Assembly: GCF_026262505.1 (NCBI RefSeq)
Contig: NC_067205.1
Location: 16,740,001 to 16,804,000, forward strand
Origin: Trichomonas vaginalis G3
Taxonomy: Eukaryota > Parabasalia > Trichomonadida > Trichomonadidae
Length of the DNA: 64,000 nt
Reading direction: 5' to 3'
Shown: positions 32,702 through 42,899 of the stretch, piece by piece
How the letters are laid out: each line of letters starts with the position of its first letter
Numbering within the stretch: position 1 is the first letter of the stretch
Translations under genes and position numbers: made by a program
The notes under the pieces: generated by a model
Told to the model about the DNA's origin: nothing
Database searches by the model: none
The model's input: only the letters and a program-made list of their open reading frames with translations

Positions 32702-32897
32702 TAAAAATAATTTTAAAACTAATTTTAAAACTAACTTTATTTTTTCTATCTTAAGGAAATTCATGAAAATTCACGAGACCCAAAGGGTCTGAGCCACTAA
32801 GCGGCGGGGGTGAAACAACAGGTGAAAAAACAGGTGAAATCTCACCTCTTCACCTCAATTATATTTTTGGTGAATTCAATAAAAATAAATGGTTCAT

Positions 32898-33560
32898 TTA
32901 CTCACAATATTTTTGTACAAAACGACCCCAAACTTTTAACTTCTTTTCTGCAGTTTCTAATGCTATCTTAGCGAGTTCATATTCTCTAAATTCTCTCTTT
33001 AAATCTTCTTGTTCCCATTGGTCTAGTTCGTATGGAGAATCTCTATAACCATAACATATCTCACGTTCATGTTCTAATTGTTTTTCGCACATTTTTCTAA
33101 CTTCTTCTTCAAACAAATGTTTAGCATTTTCTACTGTATCTTCGAGTTCTTCTTCATCTAACTTCTCATGAACTTTCTTGTCTATGGAGTCCATAATTTT
33201 TCCAACTGCTATGCAATATTTTGGAGAAGCCCACATTGCTATATAGTTTATAAGTCTTGGGTCTACATACGTTCCTCTAACCTGTTTGATTTCATCAGGA
33301 ATTCCTGCATGAATTTTGTATAAAAAGCAACCGCCGGAATTCGGACTGTTGCTATATTCTTCACAAAACGCCTTATAATACTCTTCCCAGGACTTATTTT
33401 CCAACAACTTTCTAAAGTCTTTCCTAAACTGCTGACACATCTTTGTTGCATTAATGTAACTATCCTTGTCTCTACGTAAGACTTCAATACCATTATAAGT
33501 GCCTTTTGTGAATGTTTCGCCATTAGATTTGTTCGTGAATGTTTTTGCTTCGACTGACAT
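32898..33560 (-). CDS. KilA-N domain protein, element A
   Basis: About 220 residues from the Met at 33560. GIEVLRRDKDSYINATKMCQQF is the opening of a KilA-N DNA-binding domain, and GTYVDPRLINYIAMWASPKYC is its conserved end (family pattern: G.yv.P.L...ia.w.s..Y). An acidic, probably coiled-coil C-terminal part follows. KilA-N proteins occur in large DNA viruses, phages and Polinton-class elements and are thought to bind DNA as regulators. Element B carries a relative at 57130-58023. Confidence 0.8.
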   Translation of the reverse strand: MSVEAKTFTNKSNGETFTKGTYNGIEVLRRDKDSYINATKMCQQFRKDFRKLLENKSWEEYYKAFCEEYSNSPNSGGCFLYKIHAGIPDEIKQVRGTYVDPRLINYIAMWASPKYCIAVGKIMDSIDKKVHEKLDEEELEDTVENAKHLFEEEVRKMCEKQLEHEREICYGYRDSPYELDQWEQEDLKREFREYELAKIALETAEKKLKVWGRFVQKYCE

Positions 33561-33580
33561 TTCTATTCTTACATACAAAA
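33561..33580 (-). promoter_or_regulatory. Promoter-like block before KilA-N gene, element A
   Basis: On the minus strand TTTTGTATGTAAGAATAGAA abuts the ATG at 33560. The block before the KilA-N gene of element B is TTTTGTATGTAAAGACAGTA, identical over its first 12 bases. Conservation between two diverged elements supports a functional site. Confidence 0.5.
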
Positions 33581-33849
33581 TAAAAAAAAAATAAAAATAA
33601 TTTTAAAACTAACTTTATTTTTGGACTGCATCATATTTCCAGGACTGTTGTCAAAATGTCATGTTGTCTCATTTTTTCAGAGAAGTTAATTAACCGAGTG
33701 ACACATGGTGACGTAGTGACACCTTCAGTTCTTCAAAAATAATTAATTATTGAATAACCTAAAAACCATTAACGTAAACATATATTTCTGCAGTTCATCC
33801 ATTACTTCATTACCTAATTAATTACAGACATAAAATATATTTAGTTCAT

Positions 33850-34887
33850 TCAATGAACGCGGTACCATGCGAATACAGTCACAAATGGTGGCATGTAATC
33901 TTTACCCGAGCCTGTTGGATTTGTTGTGAAAGTATGGACATGATTTCCTCCTGGTTCAGTTTGTCGAAAAGTCTTTTTTGTTGAATCGTTATAAGCTGGA
34001 GATAAAACATCATAACCGGCTTCATAGTCTGAGTTGTATAATGGGTGGTCTCTTAATGAGTGGCTATGGTCGCCAGAAAAGTTTGTAGTTCCTGTATGAG
34101 TGTGCGGTGGAAGGTTTGCTTCTTTAATTTTCTTCGAACCTCCTGTTTGCTTTGAATATCTAGCACAGTATAAGAATTTATCTACAATCTGCTTCCACAT
34201 ACCAAAACCCAAAACTGTTTCTGGATTTGTTGAATTCATTGACGTATAAATAGAACCAACAGGATATAATGTTTGAAGTATTTCATTTTTCATGCTTGTA
34301 ATCACATCATTTACTTCCGACTTCTTTGCATAATTTTCATCAACATAAGTTTTATCTGCTTTAAGGTCTAAACATCCTGAAACCCATTCTGTATCAGCTT
34401 TAACTTTAAAAGTCTCCGATGTCCATTCCTTATCCGCCTTCTTCTCTAACTCATCGTTAACATAAGTTTTATCTGCTTTAAGGTCTAAACATCCTGAAAC
34501 CCATCCTGTATCAGCTTTAACTTTAAAAGTCTCCGATGTCCATTCATGATACCATTCAACCTTTTCTTTAATTTCATTATCTTTTTCATCAACATAAACC
34601 AAATTTGCCTTCTTATTTAACTCACTATCCACATATTCCTTATCTGCTTTCTTCATTAACTCACTATCCACATATTCCTTATCTACCTTCTTATTTAACT
34701 CACTATCCACATATTCCTTATCCACCTTCTTCATTATGTCGTTTAGGAAACCTTCTATGAATTCCTCATTTAAATTAAATCTTCCAATCTTCAAAACTTT
34801 AGGAAATGCATTTAATGCGTAATATCTCTGTTCTTCTGGTGGAATTGATGTTATATCATCCGTTATTCCTTTAATTTTTGAATTCAT
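33850..34887 (-). CDS. Phage-tail-collar-like fibre protein, element A
   Basis: About 345 residues from the Met at 34887. The middle consists of short repeats of the KKADKEYVDSEL type, the pattern of trimeric phage tail fibres. The C-terminal ~150 residues look like a tail-collar/receptor-binding tip. YPVGSIYTSMNSTNPETVLG and FGMWKQI are typical of it, followed by His pairs (PPHTHTG, GDHSH, GGNHVHTF) of the kind that bind metal in T4 gp12-like fibres, and an aromatic end. A fibre or receptor-binding spike on the virus-like particle is the likely role. Such a bacteriophage-type module is unusual beside Polinton capsid genes. Confidence 0.75.
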   Translation of the reverse strand: MNSKIKGITDDITSIPPEEQRYYALNAFPKVLKIGRFNLNEEFIEGFLNDIMKKVDKEYVDSELNKKVDKEYVDSELMKKADKEYVDSELNKKANLVYVDEKDNEIKEKVEWYHEWTSETFKVKADTGWVSGCLDLKADKTYVNDELEKKADKEWTSETFKVKADTEWVSGCLDLKADKTYVDENYAKKSEVNDVITSMKNEILQTLYPVGSIYTSMNSTNPETVLGFGMWKQIVDKFLYCARYSKQTGGSKKIKEANLPPHTHTGTTNFSGDHSHSLRDHPLYNSDYEAGYDVLSPAYNDSTKKTFRQTEPGGNHVHTFTTNPTGSGKDYMPPFVTVFAWYRVH

Positions 34888-34939
34888 AAATAAATTTCTT
34901 TTATATTTGATATCACTGCACCACCTTTGCAAACGAATT

Positions 34940-35928
34940 CGAAACGGTCATTTTCAATACTATCTCCAAATCTCCATATTTCAACCTTTGCGTTTGTTCT
35001 GCCGTCTTTGAATTATATGCATATATGGCGTATGTAATAAGTTGTTGTGGTTGCTGTTGTTTAATCATTTTTTACGATTTAAAAATAAATATTAATGGTT
35101 ATCTCATCAGCTATTTTCTCTATTTGAAATTGCCATAATATTTCATTCATAATTCTAAATCACAATCAAATAGGTCAGTTATTCTAAATTTAATATTTGA
35201 TAAATCTTTTGAATGAAGAATAAATGAATTCCCGGATAATTGAAACGGATATGATAAAGAAAATGTGTTTAAGTTGATGGATAAAATGTTTTGTATTGAT
35301 GGGTAAGATTAGGGTCTAATGTTTGATTGAAAATCTCATTGGGTATTAACTTTATCACATTTGATTAAAATGAAATTGGAACCAGTGTCAGAATACAAAA
35401 CACCCCAACATCTTTTCAAAATTTAATATCCCAACAATGAACGAAGATGAGGAGGACAAAATTTAATTTTCAGTGGGAATTTAATAAGGTTATTTATTTC
35501 ATCAAGTTCAAAAAGTTTATCAGGTTTTGATTTAAAATTTTCTTCATACCATACGATAAATGATTCATTTAAATAACTTAAAATCATGTTAATATCCCAT
35601 TTCGCTATCACATTATTTATATACATATTATACGTTTTTTCAAGGTCATCTTTAATAAATGATATATAATCTGAAGGGTCTAAAAGGGATTAAATTTACC
35701 ACTCACAGAAACGAGAGTAACATTATAAATTCCGCTAACTGTTAAATTTAATTCACAGCTATTATTCGAAATAATATTGATAATTGACATTTTTATTACG
35801 ATTAAAAATATGGTAAAGCGTTATTTTCCAGTGATAAAATAAAACTAGAATAAGATTACCTCAAGAATTCATAAATTCAACGAATAAGAAATTTATTCAT
35901 GTTATAAATTTTAGTGTTTTCAGAAAAT
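34940..35928. other. Decayed part of element A
   Basis: Mostly AT-rich sequence with minus-strand coding-like patches (for example around 35423-35626 and 35690-35790). One patch ends with a PPHLRSLLGY-type segment. No intact gene. By position it could be a relic of a minor capsid or penton gene, but this is a guess. Confidence 0.35.
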
Positions 35929-36274
35929 ATGAGTCAGTGTCTTATTCATCAACAGGTTATATTTCACTTCATTCAAATTTAGTTCAATCAAACCCATATA
36001 ATGACCATTTCATAAGATTTTCAGATGGTATTAAAAATGCAATTGATAGATTAAAATATGAACAGATTGACAATATCGAATTTTTGGAATTTTGGTTTAA
36101 ATATCCGATGGAAAAAAGATTGAAGTTAAAGATAAAGCTGATACTATAACAAAAACAATTACAATGACCGATCCGGATAGTGGGGAACAAAAAGAAATAA
36201 AACAAACGATAGAAACTGGTGAAAGGTCAATTATTATTGATTATGATTCAAAGGATTATTATTCGATAATGTAA
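35929..36274 (+). pseudogene. Small plus-strand gene relic, element A
   Basis: Coding-like sequence on the strand opposite to its neighbours, with segments such as SSTGYISLHSN and TITMTDPDSGEQKEIKQT. Decayed. No family recognised. Confidence 0.35.
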
Positions 36275-36284
36275 TGCTTGAATA

Positions 36285-36954
36285 TTAAATAGCCTTAACA
36301 AAGAATTTTTCAAGTGATATTTTATATTCATCAACTATTTTATTATAAATATCATTATATGTTAAATGAAGTTCAGTTGTTGTTCCATTCTTTGATATCT
36401 TAATTGTGCTAATATCCTTTATAGGATTTATTTTTGCAACTGTTCCGCAGCATGAAACCTCATCATCTATGAAAAATTGAATCTTAACGTCTGAATCTTG
36501 AACATCACAAAGAATGGCGATAATGTGAATTAATGATTCATAAGGTAAAATAATTAAACCGGATTGGTCAATTAAATTTATTATTGAATCATAATTATTA
36601 ATTATTATATCACGGTAAATTTTCATTAATTCAGAATTAATGTCTATTTTATATGGGTTCTCGATGTTTGATGAAAGGGTGGGGGTATGTTGGATAAGTG
36701 GGAATTTCAACGGGTTCTTTACCGGGTTCAGATAAAATGATTGGGTTTCCATTCTCATGGTTTTCTTCATTCTCCTCATTCTTCGGTAAGTCACGAGTTA
36801 ATAAATTTGGTTGAGTTGCTGACCTTGTTAATTCAGAGCTAACATTAACTTTAACATTTTGAATAATTCGTGATTTATCATCATTTACGTTATAACCAAC
36901 CGTAATCTCTGCTTTTGCGTTAGTGTTCTTTTGACTAGTGAAACGTCTTCTCAT
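36285..36954 (-). pseudogene. SCCG-motif protein relic, element A
   Basis: A decayed gene. The N-terminal part is basic and predicted to be disordered. The C-terminal part contains IIILPYESL-like helices and DDEVSCCGTV followed by a TTELHLTYNDIYNKIVDEY-type end. The same arrangement (DISCCGVSYN, then LNLKYSFSDVIKIFDDH) occurs in the element B protein at 52640-53218, so the two are homologous. Function unknown. Confidence 0.6.
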
Positions 36955-36989
36955 TTATATTCGAATGAAAAAATATATTTAAACTTTTA

Positions 36990-37885
36990 TTTTGCTGGAA
37001 CTTTTGAATCTATTATTCCCTGTATTTGTTCATGAAGTTGATTTTTAGCTGTTTCATCGTAATTAATAGACCTAATATATTCATTAATTGCATTCTTATA
37101 ATCATCTGATTTCTCAAATTTTCTTTTATCTGATTCCTTAACTAAATCATAAGTTAAACCTCGTTGCTGATATAATGGTTTCTTAATTAAATCTTTGAAT
37201 GCTTGAGATAAAGCACCCGATGCAATTCTTGCTACTATAATTGGTTGGAATTGCTGTTTAAGTTCATCTTTAACATTTGCGAAAACTGGATCGAATAAAG
37301 CAACTTTAAAGAATTTCTTAGCTGAAATTTCAGGTCTAATATTTGCATATTTACCATCAAACTGGTTAGAATATCGTGGTAATCCATCCGGTCCTCTTCA
37401 ATAGCATTTAATTCTTCATTGAAATAAGAATATGGATTATAACGGTATGAATTAATTGGACCATTTTCACCTTCTCCAATGTATTGTTTAACAGCTTTTC
37501 CATTTTCATCAAATTGCATAGGATAACGTTCATTATATGCTTTACGTTTAGGATAATCAGTTATAGTTAATTTGTAACCATTTATGACTTTAATATTACC
37601 TTGACCATCAGTAACGAAAACTTCATTTATACCATCAGGTTTTCCATTTGGACCCGTAATGTCTGCTTCGTGTGCTTCCCAATTTGGACCTTGACGTTTG
37701 GCATATGCTTGAGCTTCTGGTAATGTTAAAACGTTTCTCATTTGTTTAACATCTTTTTGAAGACCAGCAACAATATGAACTAATTCTTTCATTCCATCAG
37801 GAACTTTCATAGTTCTATTATATGCACCCTTTTTGTTTGTCCCTTGTTTTAATGGAACCTGTAGAAGATTTGCTATTTCTGTCAT
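36990..37885 (-). pseudogene. Structural-type protein relic, element A
   Basis: Decayed gene starting at a good ATG ([20 protein letters not shown]). The central part is hydrophilic with [17 protein letters not shown] and [18 protein letters not shown]. The remaining part is helical and basic. Its position directly downstream of the ATPase suits a virion protein, but I do not recognise the family. Confidence 0.5.
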
Positions 37886-37925
37886 GTTTAATTATAAATA
37901 AAAAATAAAAATTAATTATAAAAAG

Positions 37926-38631
37926 TTAATCAAATTTAACACCTCCTTTATTTAAATCAACTATTATTTTTCCATGTTCACCTAATTGCTGATATTGTGT
38001 GTAAAGTTCATTAATGCTCATTGGTACATTCACTTGATAAAGCATAACGTTCAACTGTTGACGACTAAACCCACTGAAAATGAAAAGTGTTGATAGATTT
38101 GATTTAATGTTTGTGCTTAATGCTTTGAAATATTGAACAGCCATAAAGAATGAACATGAATGTGTCGACATTGAGCTAATAACTGATTAAAATATATTTC
38201 TCATTTGTTATTAGTTTTGATTTCACTGCATCATCTAGAAAAATGAGTGAATGCAAAAATTCTCTATCAAAATTTGAAATAGAAAGTGTTTCAAATAATT
38301 CATCCCGTTGTTTATCAATAATTTTATCCTCTAATCCTTGCTTCTTGATTGTATTATATAATTCTTTATACATTAAAAAGTTTTTTAAATAATCTTCTGC
38401 TTCTTCTTGTGATAAATAAATAATTGGAATTTTGATTAAATGCTTTAAAGATTCAAATGTATCATCTGAAGGTGAACCTGAACGGTTGATATAAATTAAC
38501 ACATGTGAATGGGGGGAAGTGTTAGCAATAATAATAATTTGTTTTAATATCGTTAATGTTTTACCTTTATTCTGTTTACCAATTGCTGCAGTGATTGAAT
38601 TTAAGTAACATTCAGAATATGGAATTTTCAT
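37926..38631 (-). pseudogene. A32/FtsK-type DNA-packaging ATPase relic, element A
   Basis: Walker A AAIGKQNKGKTLT lies near the N-terminus, and a hydrophobic strand followed by Asp-Asp (LIFLDDA) is Walker B. These are the hallmarks of the packaging ATPases of Polintons, virophages and NCLDV-type viruses, which drive DNA into the capsid. The C-terminal end (IVDLNKGGVKF) also fits. The gene is broken. Its ATG overlaps the stop of a small upstream gene. Confidence 0.7.
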
Positions 38632-38750
38632 TAATTTTCCTTAGATAGAGCATTTCTATTATCACTCAATGCTTCATTAATCATATCATCTACGTATGTA
38701 TTATATACTCCTGCTAATTCTTCATAAGGGGTGGATGAATTTAAATCCAT
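38631..38750 (-). CDS. 39-residue ORF overlapping the ATPase start, element A
   Basis: MDLNSSTPYEELAGVYNTYV begins this short acidic protein. Its stop overlaps the ATPase ATG in a TAATG arrangement, suggesting translational coupling or simply tight packing. Too short to assign. Confidence 0.4.
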   Translation of the reverse strand: MDLNSSTPYEELAGVYNTYVDDMINEALSDNRNALSKEN

Positions 38751-38879
38751 TTAATCAAAAATAAATTTATAATTTTAAACATTTCTATTCATCAATATTT
38801 CATCATATGAACTTCTATACTGTGGTGGTGTACCTGTTGGATGATATTTCAAACCTTCATCTGGTGTCCATGTCTAATA

Positions 38880-40411
38880 TGTAGTCCTAGTAAACCAAAC
38901 CTGAGGAGGATTTGTCACCTTTGAACAGTAAGTGTCATTTTCACCCTGAATGATTGGATAAGCTTTCACTTGTACTGTAACTTGTGAGTTGAAAGTTTCT
39001 AATCCATCAAAGAATATACCGCTCCATCACGTTGAACTGGAATAGTGCATAAGAATGAAGTTTGGTCTTTCATGTTCTAGCTAATGGCGTGCCATCATCT
39101 GCATTCAGTGGTCTAGTTAATGAGTCCTCGTATTCTTCTGTGCATTCATTCACTCCATCTAAATCAGAAGCTTGAAGCATACGTGTAAAGAATATGTCGC
39201 CCACTGTGGTCATCGCTTGATCGGGGAAGTTTCTGGAATCTATAGTGACCTGAAGACCTCGAAGCATTGGATTTTCTAAAACTGTTCTTTGCATTGCATT
39301 CTTCGGAAATGTTAACACAACATCTGTAACATTATGAAGAGCGTATGAGAAATCTGAGCTAATACCTTCAGGAGTGATGCAACCTCCATTTAGTGAACGA
39401 ACGTCAATATGTTGAGCTGGAATCATGAATGGATCTTCCTTACTGAATAAACGTGGTATTGCTTTAACTGATTCTTCAATTAAACCGTATCCTGGTGTAA
39501 TGCATTTATCCTCTAAAACTTCCATCTTTGTGCATGAAATAATAACATCATCAACTGTTGCGTCAGCAGATGTAGCGGCTAAGCTTGTAATTAATTTGGC
39601 AGGAAGTCCGATTTGTTGGAATTTGCGATCATATTTATAAACATGATTCATAATCTTTTCATAATTTTCATTAGTTATCTTTTCATAAACGTAATTTTGT
39701 AAATCAGCAACTCTTAACGAGTCAACCTGACAAAATACTAAAGTATCCCTGAAAACATAATATTTAAGAATGATATCACCAAATGATTTAGGATAATCAT
39801 CGAACGCCTGAAATGCTAACAAATCATTTACCGGAATAATCATATCAAAAGTGACATTAACTTCTTCATTTGCTCTCTTGAAAACTTCTGAAGGGTCATA
39901 TTTTACCACATACTGAGTTATCATATTTTTGAACATTATTATATAACGAATGAACAAACTTTTTAACTTTCCTTTCTGATTTTGGTTTATATGTTGCAAA
40001 TGCGAAAGATTCACGGGCGCAATCCATCTGAAGATAACCGGCATCACCTCTTTCGGTTTCTACTTCTAATTGTTTAAAGCTTTGATTTGATGATTTGTAA
40101 CCAACGAATAAACGCATGCATTTAAAAGCGGCATCACATGTGAAAGCTTTATTTGAAACTAGAGTTGCTTTAACTTTGCGTTTAATATATGTGTCACCTA
40201 ATTGGTTCACATCATGAGCTGGATTTGTAATTCTTAAATGAGTTTGTTTATCATCAAAATATGGAGTATCAGAGTCATAGCATGAACTTTCAAGTTCTCT
40301 ATAATAACTTCTACCATCATTCTTTGCGAATATTTCATTTATCTTTTCGAATGAATGAAACACATTTCCATTAATCGGTTTAGTGTTTGGCACTAAATAG
40401 TTAGTCGTCAT
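38880..40411 (-). pseudogene. Major capsid protein gene relic, element A
   Basis: Region between the ATPase and the small amphipathic proteins, where Polinton-class elements keep the double jelly-roll capsid gene. Beta-rich segments such as ITQYVVKYDPSEVFKRANEE, VTFDMIIPVNDLL, SLNGGCITPEGISSDFSYAL and LRGLQVTIDSRNFPDQAMTT fit a jelly-roll capsid protein. The whole is similar in length to the element B capsid protein. Assignment rests on context and strand pattern more than on residue identity. Broken. Confidence 0.55.
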
Positions 40412-40480
40412 TTATTAATAAATAAAAAATCAAAATTAAAAGATGAAAATGAATTTTTAATTTTAATGAAATAATCAACT

Positions 40481-40696
40481 ATGGCCGCAGGTATATTTAA
40501 GAAACTGTGGGATAGAGTAAAAAGAGGAGCGAGTAAAGTTTGGGAAACATTGAAGAAGGGAGCAAATTGGATATTTAAGAATAAAGAAGCAATTAGTGAC
40601 GTTGCTGAATCAATAACACCAAAAGCTGCCCCAATAAGAGAAGTTTTAAATAAAGGAGAAAAAGTTTATCAAAGACTACAACCGATACTAAGATAA
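40481..40696 (+). CDS. Small amphipathic basic protein 1, element A
   Basis: 71 residues starting MAAGIFKKLWDRVKRGASKV: an amphipathic, Trp-containing basic helix, then a second basic helix. The first 30 residues resemble those of the convergent neighbour at 40726-40962. Small basic amphipathic proteins next to capsid genes recall adenovirus pVI/pX-like core or membrane-lytic proteins. That comparison is inference. Confidence 0.65.
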   Translation: MAAGIFKKLWDRVKRGASKVWETLKKGANWIFKNKEAISDVAESITPKAAPIREVLNKGEKVYQRLQPILR

Positions 40697-40725
40697 AAAT
40701 AATTTTAAAATAATTTATTTTTCCA

Positions 40726-40962
40726 CTATCTACCCCCTATTTTATTAAGTATTCCTTCAGCTATTCCACCAATTGCGTTACCTGCTTGTGCTCCCATCGC
40801 CGGATTACCTGCTTTAGTACCTAATACTCCACCTATGATAGTTCCTGCCGTTTTCGCTACTGGTGCCAAAAAGTTTGCAATGGGTTTAATAATCTTTTTA
40901 TGAACCCAACCCGCAGCTTTCTTAATTCCTTCCCATAATTTTTTAAAGAATCCTGCCGCCAT
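40726..40962 (-). CDS. Small amphipathic Gly-rich protein 2, element A
   Basis: 78 residues starting MAAGFFKKLWEGIKKAAGWV, clearly related at the N-terminus to the plus-strand gene at 40481-40696. The C-terminal half is Gly/Ala-rich and hydrophobic (TAGTIIGGVLGTKAG), like a membrane-inserting helix. TIIGG-V loosely fits an adenain-type (M/I/L)xGG cleavage pattern. The two genes meet tail to tail with a 29-bp AT-rich spacer. Confidence 0.65.
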   Translation of the reverse strand: MAAGFFKKLWEGIKKAAGWVHKKIIKPIANFLAPVAKTAGTIIGGVLGTKAGNPAMGAQAGNAIGGIAEGILNKIGGR

Positions 40963-41028
40963 TTCTGATTTAATATTAATTAAAAAATATATTTCATCAC
41001 TTATATTCTAATTTTTATTTAATGATAA

Positions 41029-41397
41029 ATGAAACCGATTTTAAAAATAAATGAAACAGAGGAGGAAGAAATAAATGAGAGTGAAAATGTTCAACAAAAA
41101 ATAAACGTTGTTAAACCGATTACTGAAATAAAAATTTTTTCATCTGTTGAAGAATTTAATGACTATTATGCCAATAATAAAAAATTATTTGAAGAATTGA
41201 CAACATGTAAATTGAATAAAATGTTTAAAGTTGATGGATTCAAAATTTCAAAAATAAAAGGAGTGGTTAGTTTGAAATCTATTCCTCAATCAAGAATCAC
41301 CTCATTAATGAAAATTGATGATTTAACAAAAAGAATAGAAGAGATTGAAGAAAGAATGAATCAAATAATTGATTTCATAAATTCAAATAATCATTAG
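41029..41397 (+). CDS. Coiled-coil protein of unknown function, element A
   Basis: 122 residues. Acidic N-terminus (NETEEEEINESEN), a central hydrophobic/basic part and a C-terminal coiled coil (KRIEEIEERMNQIIDFINS). It diverges from the gene at 40962 across 66 bp. Not recognised. Confidence 0.55.
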   Translation: MKPILKINETEEEEINESENVQQKINVVKPITEIKIFSSVEEFNDYYANNKKLFEELTTCKLNKMFKVDGFKISKIKGVVSLKSIPQSRITSLMKIDDLTKRIEEIEERMNQIIDFINSNNH

Positions 41398-41401
41398 TTT
41401 C

Positions 41402-41580
41402 TTAAAGTTCAATGTTGAACTCATCAAATTCTTCTTCATCATTACCATTACCTTTAGCGAGTTTATTTACTCTTTCAACTTTATCTTTTGATAGTCTTTC
41501 GTTTAATTTTTTCTGAAGTTTTTCGTTACCGAGTTCTAAAATTTTACATGGATGATTATTGATTCCATTCAGGATTTAAA
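41402..41580 (-). pseudogene. Short gene relic, element A
   Basis: Minus-strand coding-like sequence ending DEEEFDEFNIEL, with a basic stretch KLQKKLNERLSKDKVERVNK. It joins the copy of a duplicated 140-bp segment at 41566. Relic only. Confidence 0.35.
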
Positions 41581-41703
41581 CAATGTTTAATTAATCACGG
41601 AATATCTGACATCATCTATATATATAGCTTCTTTTATAAAAGATAAAATAAATTATTTTAAAATTAATGTTAATTTTTTTAATGATTTATAAATAAATAT
41701 ATT
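41566..41703. repeat. Copy 1 of a 140-bp segmental duplication in element A
   Basis: Nearly identical to 42756-42896, covering the first codons and upstream AT-rich spacer of the repeat-module gene. A third, less complete version of the spacer lies at 42110-42200. These show that the repeat-module gene and its promoter were tandemly duplicated. Confidence 0.85.
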
Positions 41704-41730
41704 TTTTATTTCATTATGGTAGTGAATCTT

Positions 41731-42105
41731 TCATTCATGAAAATAATTATTTCTAATTTCTTTTACTCTCTCGTATATACTAGATTTAAAGAATTCAGAA
41801 CATTTCCCATAATCTCCTAAATGTTTTCTTATCTTATTGGTTTTCCATTCATTATATGAAACTGAATAAACTTTATCTTTACACCTTTCATCACTTCCAA
41901 TATATTTATATTTCAATTTTGATTTATTGGTTTCATATTCATTAGCGTTTAATAATTCACAGTCTTCCTTTTTAAATAAATGTTTTATGTATTCAGGATT
42001 AACAATTCTATAATATTGCTTCCCTTTAAATCTTTGAATATAAACAGGAACACCATCCTCTAAAATTCGATAATCTATTTTATCTGGTTTTACTTGTTGG
42101 GTCAT
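41731..42105 (-). CDS. Repeat-module protein, single module, element A
   Basis: 124 residues with one module of about 85 residues: PEYIKHLFKKEDCELLNANE, then KYKYIGSDERCKDKVYSVSY, then LGDYGKCSEFFKSSIYERVK. It is almost identical to the second module of the neighbouring gene at 42215. The pattern (hydrophobic-FK.EDCELL..YE...YKY....Y.VS...W) resembles repeats in viral and phage proteins that usually carry a zinc ribbon, but the paired cysteines are missing. Function unknown. Confidence 0.6.
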   Translation of the reverse strand: MTQQVKPDKIDYRILEDGVPVYIQRFKGKQYYRIVNPEYIKHLFKKEDCELLNANEYETNKSKLKYKYIGSDERCKDKVYSVSYNEWKTNKIRKHLGDYGKCSEFFKSSIYERVKEIRNNYFHE

Positions 42106-42214
42106 TTATGTAAGAATAAAAAAATAAATTATTTTTAAAAATAACTTTAATTTTTTTAATGGTTTATAAATAAATATATTTTTTATTTTTTATTTCATTA
42201 TGGTAGTTTATTTT

Positions 42215-42805
42215 TTATTCATGAAAATAATTATTTCTAATTTCTTTTACTCTCTCGTACATACTAGATTTAAAGAATTCAGAACTTTTACCATAATCTC
42301 CTAAATGTTTTCTTATCCCTAACGTGTGCCAGTTATTATATGAAACTGAATAAACTTTATCTTTATCTTTACACCTTTCATCACTTCCAATATATTTATA
42401 TCTCAGTTTTGATTTAGCATTTTCATATTCATTAGCGTTTAATAATTCACAGTCTTCCTTTTTAAATTGATGTTTAAGATATTCAGGATTTAATACTCTA
42501 CGTTTATATGCTCCTAACTTAGTTCTAAAGGTTTTTCTACAAAATTTAGGAATTCCATCCTCTTTAATGTCATCAATGATTTCCATTTCATTATTTTCAA
42601 TTTCTTCTTCTCGTTTATGAGGTCTTTGATTATGACTCCATTGATTCCATGAAATTAAATATTCTTTATCATTATATTTATACCTCATTAGCTTATTTTG
42701 GCTTTCATATTCATTTAATAATTCACAATCTTCATTTTTAAATTGAAGTTTAACCCATTCAGGATTTAAACAATGTTTAATTAATCGCGGAATATCTGAC
42801 ATCAT
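42215..42805 (-). CDS. Repeat-module protein, two modules, element A
   Basis: 196 residues with two modules. The first (residues ~13-65) reads PEWVKLQFKNEDCELLNEYE and lacks the insertion found in the second. The second (~105-190) nearly matches the gene at 41731-42105. An acidic linker EEEIENNEMEIIDD separates them. This is the parental form of the duplicated neighbour. Function unknown; a DNA- or protein-binding repeat is a guess. Confidence 0.6.
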   Translation of the reverse strand: MMSDIPRLIKHCLNPEWVKLQFKNEDCELLNEYESQNKLMRYKYNDKEYLISWNQWSHNQRPHKREEEIENNEMEIIDDIKEDGIPKFCRKTFRTKLGAYKRRVLNPEYLKHQFKKEDCELLNANEYENAKSKLRYKYIGSDERCKDKDKVYSVSYNNWHTLGIRKHLGDYGKSSEFFKSSMYERVKEIRNNYFHE

Positions 42806-42896
42806 CTATATATAGCTTCTTTTATAAAAGATAAAAAAATAAATTATTTTAAAATTAACTTTAATTTTTTTAATGATTTATAAATAAATATATTTT
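42756..42896. repeat. Copy 2 of the 140-bp segmental duplication in element A
   Basis: Partner of 41566-41703; see that entry. It covers the start of the two-module gene and its upstream spacer. Confidence 0.85.
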
Positions 42897-42899
42897 AAT

